This document shows, in pieces, positions 62,471 to 64,000 of a stretch of 64,000 bases of DNA (its first letter is position 1; the number at the start of each line of letters is the position of its first letter). The notes under the pieces are model-generated. The model worked only from the letters and a program-made list of their open reading frames with translations, did no database searches and had not been told where the DNA came from. The stretch is from Rhodospirillales bacterium (GTDB lineage Bacteria; Pseudomonadota; Alphaproteobacteria; Rhodospirillales; SHVQ01), in NCBI GenBank assembly GCA_009694195.1, contig SHVQ01000006.1, forward strand, positions 1 to 64,000. Reading direction: 5' to 3'. A program made the translations under genes and the position numbers.

Positions 62471-63586
62471 TTATCGCCCCGGCAGCTTGGCGGCGAAGCT
62501 GAAACGCTCGAACCCGCGCTCACCGTCCCGCGTGACCGGCGCCAAATAGCTCACGGATCGGAAGAGGCCCGCGCCTTCCAGGCGCCCGACGAGCTCGGCG
62601 CTCGAAAGAGTCCAGCCTTCGATCACGGCTTCGCCGCCGACGACATTGAAGTGGGAGAGCCACGTGCCGTCCGGCAACAGGTCCGACAGCGCGTTGATCA
62701 GAGCTAAAGGCGAGGCGGACTCGGCTTTCGATTGGGCGATGATGCGGGCGCCCTGCGTCAATCGGTCGATCTCGCTGCTGAGCGCGACGGTCGCCGCGGC
62801 GCGTCGTTTTGCCGGCGGCAGCTCCTCGGCGAGCCTGGCGACCGCCGCCTCCAGGCGGAACAAGGGCGAGACGATGGCCGCGCCGAGCAAGAGAACGGCG
62901 AGCGCCGCCATGGCGGGAACGAGCCGCCCGCCAGGCTTTGCTTCGAACAATCCGGCCACGGGGAGCGGTCGCGGGGCGCTCCCCGGCTCGCCGGCGAGCG
63001 CGACCGAGGACGGCGCCAGTCCGCAGGCGCGCAATCCCTGAAGGACCGGATCGAGCACGCGGCGGGGCACGAACGTCACGTGCACTAGCTGAGTCTTCTC
63101 ATCGCCGTCCGATCCGTCGATCGTCTGCCATATGTAAACCTCCTCCGGGCGAAACGGAGTCAGCCGCTCGATCTCCAGACCGATGGCGGAAGCGATATCC
63201 GCATCGGCCAGACGTGGGATGCGGATTTTCCGCGCCAATGCCAGCGCCGCATCGACCACGACGGCAATGCGCGGGCGAGCCGTTCCGAGTCGCTTCAAAA
63301 CGTCGGCGAAGTCCTGGGGAGGCTTCGGTCGACCGTCTTCGCCTGTTGTCAGCGTGAGCAGGCGGTTTTGGCCGCCGGCTCCAATATAGTCGACGTCAAG
63401 CTTCCCCTCCGCGAGACGAAAGAGGAGCGTGTCGCTGTCCAGCGCCAACACGCGCCGGACCGAGGACGGCACTGCGGAGATCAGCTCCGCTCGCCACCAA
63501 CACAGGAATCGCTGAATCCCATCGGCGGAACGCCGGACGTCCGTCCACGTCAAAGGGGATCGGAGAATGCCACCCTCCATGCCCAA
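62471..63586 (-). CDS. gspL: Type II secretion protein GspL (PilM/PilN-like)
   Basis: 371 residues. A cytoplasmic actin-like part (about 40-200) has K-I-R-I-P-R-L-A and E-I-E-R-L-T-P-F-R-P-E-E-V, which matches the GspL/PilM family. A membrane helix is at about 224-246 and a periplasmic ferredoxin-like part with a PilN-like L-P-D-G-T-W-L motif follows. It connects GspE to the platform. An alternative ATG two codons downstream is possible. First gene of the minus-strand run. Confidence 0.85.
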   Translation of the reverse strand: MGMEGGILRSPLTWTDVRRSADGIQRFLCWWRAELISAVPSSVRRVLALDSDTLLFRLAEGKLDVDYIGAGGQNRLLTLTTGEDGRPKPPQDFADVLKRLGTARPRIAVVVDAALALARKIRIPRLADADIASAIGLEIERLTPFRPEEVYIWQTIDGSDGDEKTQLVHVTFVPRRVLDPVLQGLRACGLAPSSVALAGEPGSAPRPLPVAGLFEAKPGGRLVPAMAALAVLLLGAAIVSPLFRLEAAVARLAEELPPAKRRAAATVALSSEIDRLTQGARIIAQSKAESASPLALINALSDLLPDGTWLSHFNVVGGEAVIEGWTLSSAELVGRLEGAGLFRSVSYLAPVTRDGERGFERFSFAAKLPGR

Positions 63587-63641
63587 GACGGCAGAATGCC
63601 GCGCTCGAGCGGCAACGTTCCGCGTCGTCGATGCGGCGCCG

Positions 63642-64000
63642 TCAGGCCAACGCCTTCATGGCCTTCTGGACGGCCGGGCGTGCCGACATCCGCTCGAACC
63701 ACTTCATCAGGTTCGGCATGCCGCCGGTCTTATCGATCAGCGCCTTGCGCCCGACGATCACCGGATAGAGCGCGATGTCGGCGATCGACAATTCGCCCGC
63801 GAGGTATTCGGCCTCGCCGAGGCGGCGGTCGCACTCCTTCAGGTGCCCGAGCAGGCGCTTCTCGAACCCCTCGACGGCGCTCTGCGGCTTGTCCGGCAAC
63901 ACGTTCCCGACAAAAAAGATCGCGCTGCTGGCGGGCTGCACGTCGGTCGTCGCATGCATGAACCAACGGTATGCATCGGCCCGCTTGGCCGGGTCCTTCG
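63642..64000 (-). CDS. Glutathione S-transferase (partial, 5' end outside window)
   Basis: C-terminal alpha-helical GST domain: G-E-L-S-I-A-D-I-A-L-Y-P, W-F-E-R-M-S-A-R-P-A-V-Q-K. The frame runs unbroken through 64000 (D-P-A-K-R-A-D-A-Y-R-W-F before the internal ATG at 63959), so this ATG is not the start. The thioredoxin-like N-domain lies outside. Substrate unknown. Confidence 0.88.
   Translation of the reverse strand, partial: KDPAKRADAYRWFMHATTDVQPASSAIFFVGNVLPDKPQSAVEGFEKRLLGHLKECDRRLGEAEYLAGELSIADIALYPVIVGRKALIDKTGGMPNLMKWFERMSARPAVQKAMKALA

Overview
The window is GC-rich DNA with dense, short-spaced operons on both strands. The gene content (polyamine-type and polar amino-acid ABC importers, LLM-class and old-yellow flavoenzymes, a dimethylglycine-dehydrogenase-like enzyme, three M24 peptidase-fold proteins, a type II secretion system, multiheme cytochromes) and the dispersed 'ATGGCCGGC..GCCGGCCAT' and 'ATTCCCGCG..CGCGGGAAT' intergenic hairpins suggest a Gram-negative proteobacterium. 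I infer Alphaproteobacteria (Rhodospirillales/Hyphomicrobiales-like). There is no rRNA gene here to confirm this and I recognised no tRNA gene.

Layout. (1) 1-3000: end of a spermidine/putrescine-type ABC importer (permease, binding protein, ATPase). (2) 3036-17717: a catabolic region with an LLM monooxygenase-like protein, an aldo/keto reductase with an apparent frameshift, an AA_synth protein, an alpha/beta hydrolase, a flavin reductase fused in frame to the C-terminal part of an M19 dipeptidase, a phytoene-desaturase-like oxidoreductase, a sarcosine/dimethylglycine-dehydrogenase-like enzyme, a truncated gene next to repeat elements, an Asp/Glu-racemase-fold decarboxylase or isomerase, an LVIVD-repeat protein, an old-yellow-enzyme family protein and an agmatinase-family ureohydrolase. 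(3) 17840-20956: a complete polar amino-acid ABC importer. (4) 20971-34429: a hydrolase, a very large fused ABC exporter, a fused double oligopeptide-transport ATPase, three M24 proteins, a CinA-like protein, a metallo-beta-lactamase-fold hydrolase and a second aldo/keto reductase. (5) 34609-49252: the most unusual part, a redox gene set. It encodes a FAD oxidoreductase fused to two cyclic-nucleotide-binding domains and a four-cluster ferredoxin module, a membrane protein resembling cytochrome b, an FHA-TM-decaheme cytochrome, a small exported protein, a double HbpS/GlcG-domain protein, an outer-membrane beta-barrel, a decaheme lipoprotein with an LVIVD propeller, and a convergent pentaheme cytochrome. 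(6) 49411-63586: a type II secretion system (O-E-F-G-H-I-J-K on the plus strand; L-M-C/N-D on the minus strand) bracketing two secreted proteins of unknown function. (7) a partial glutathione S-transferase at the right edge.

How the parts may work together (inference): region 5 reads as an electron path from cytoplasmic NAD(P)H through FAD and Fe-S, across the inner membrane, through periplasmic hemes, and through an outer-membrane barrel paired with a decaheme lipoprotein. Cyclic nucleotides (CNB domains) and phosphothreonine (FHA) could control its cytoplasmic side. In Shewanella, outer-surface decaheme cytochromes depend on type II secretion, so the adjacent T2SS is a plausible exporter. 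This candidate porin-cytochrome conduit is the main find of the window.
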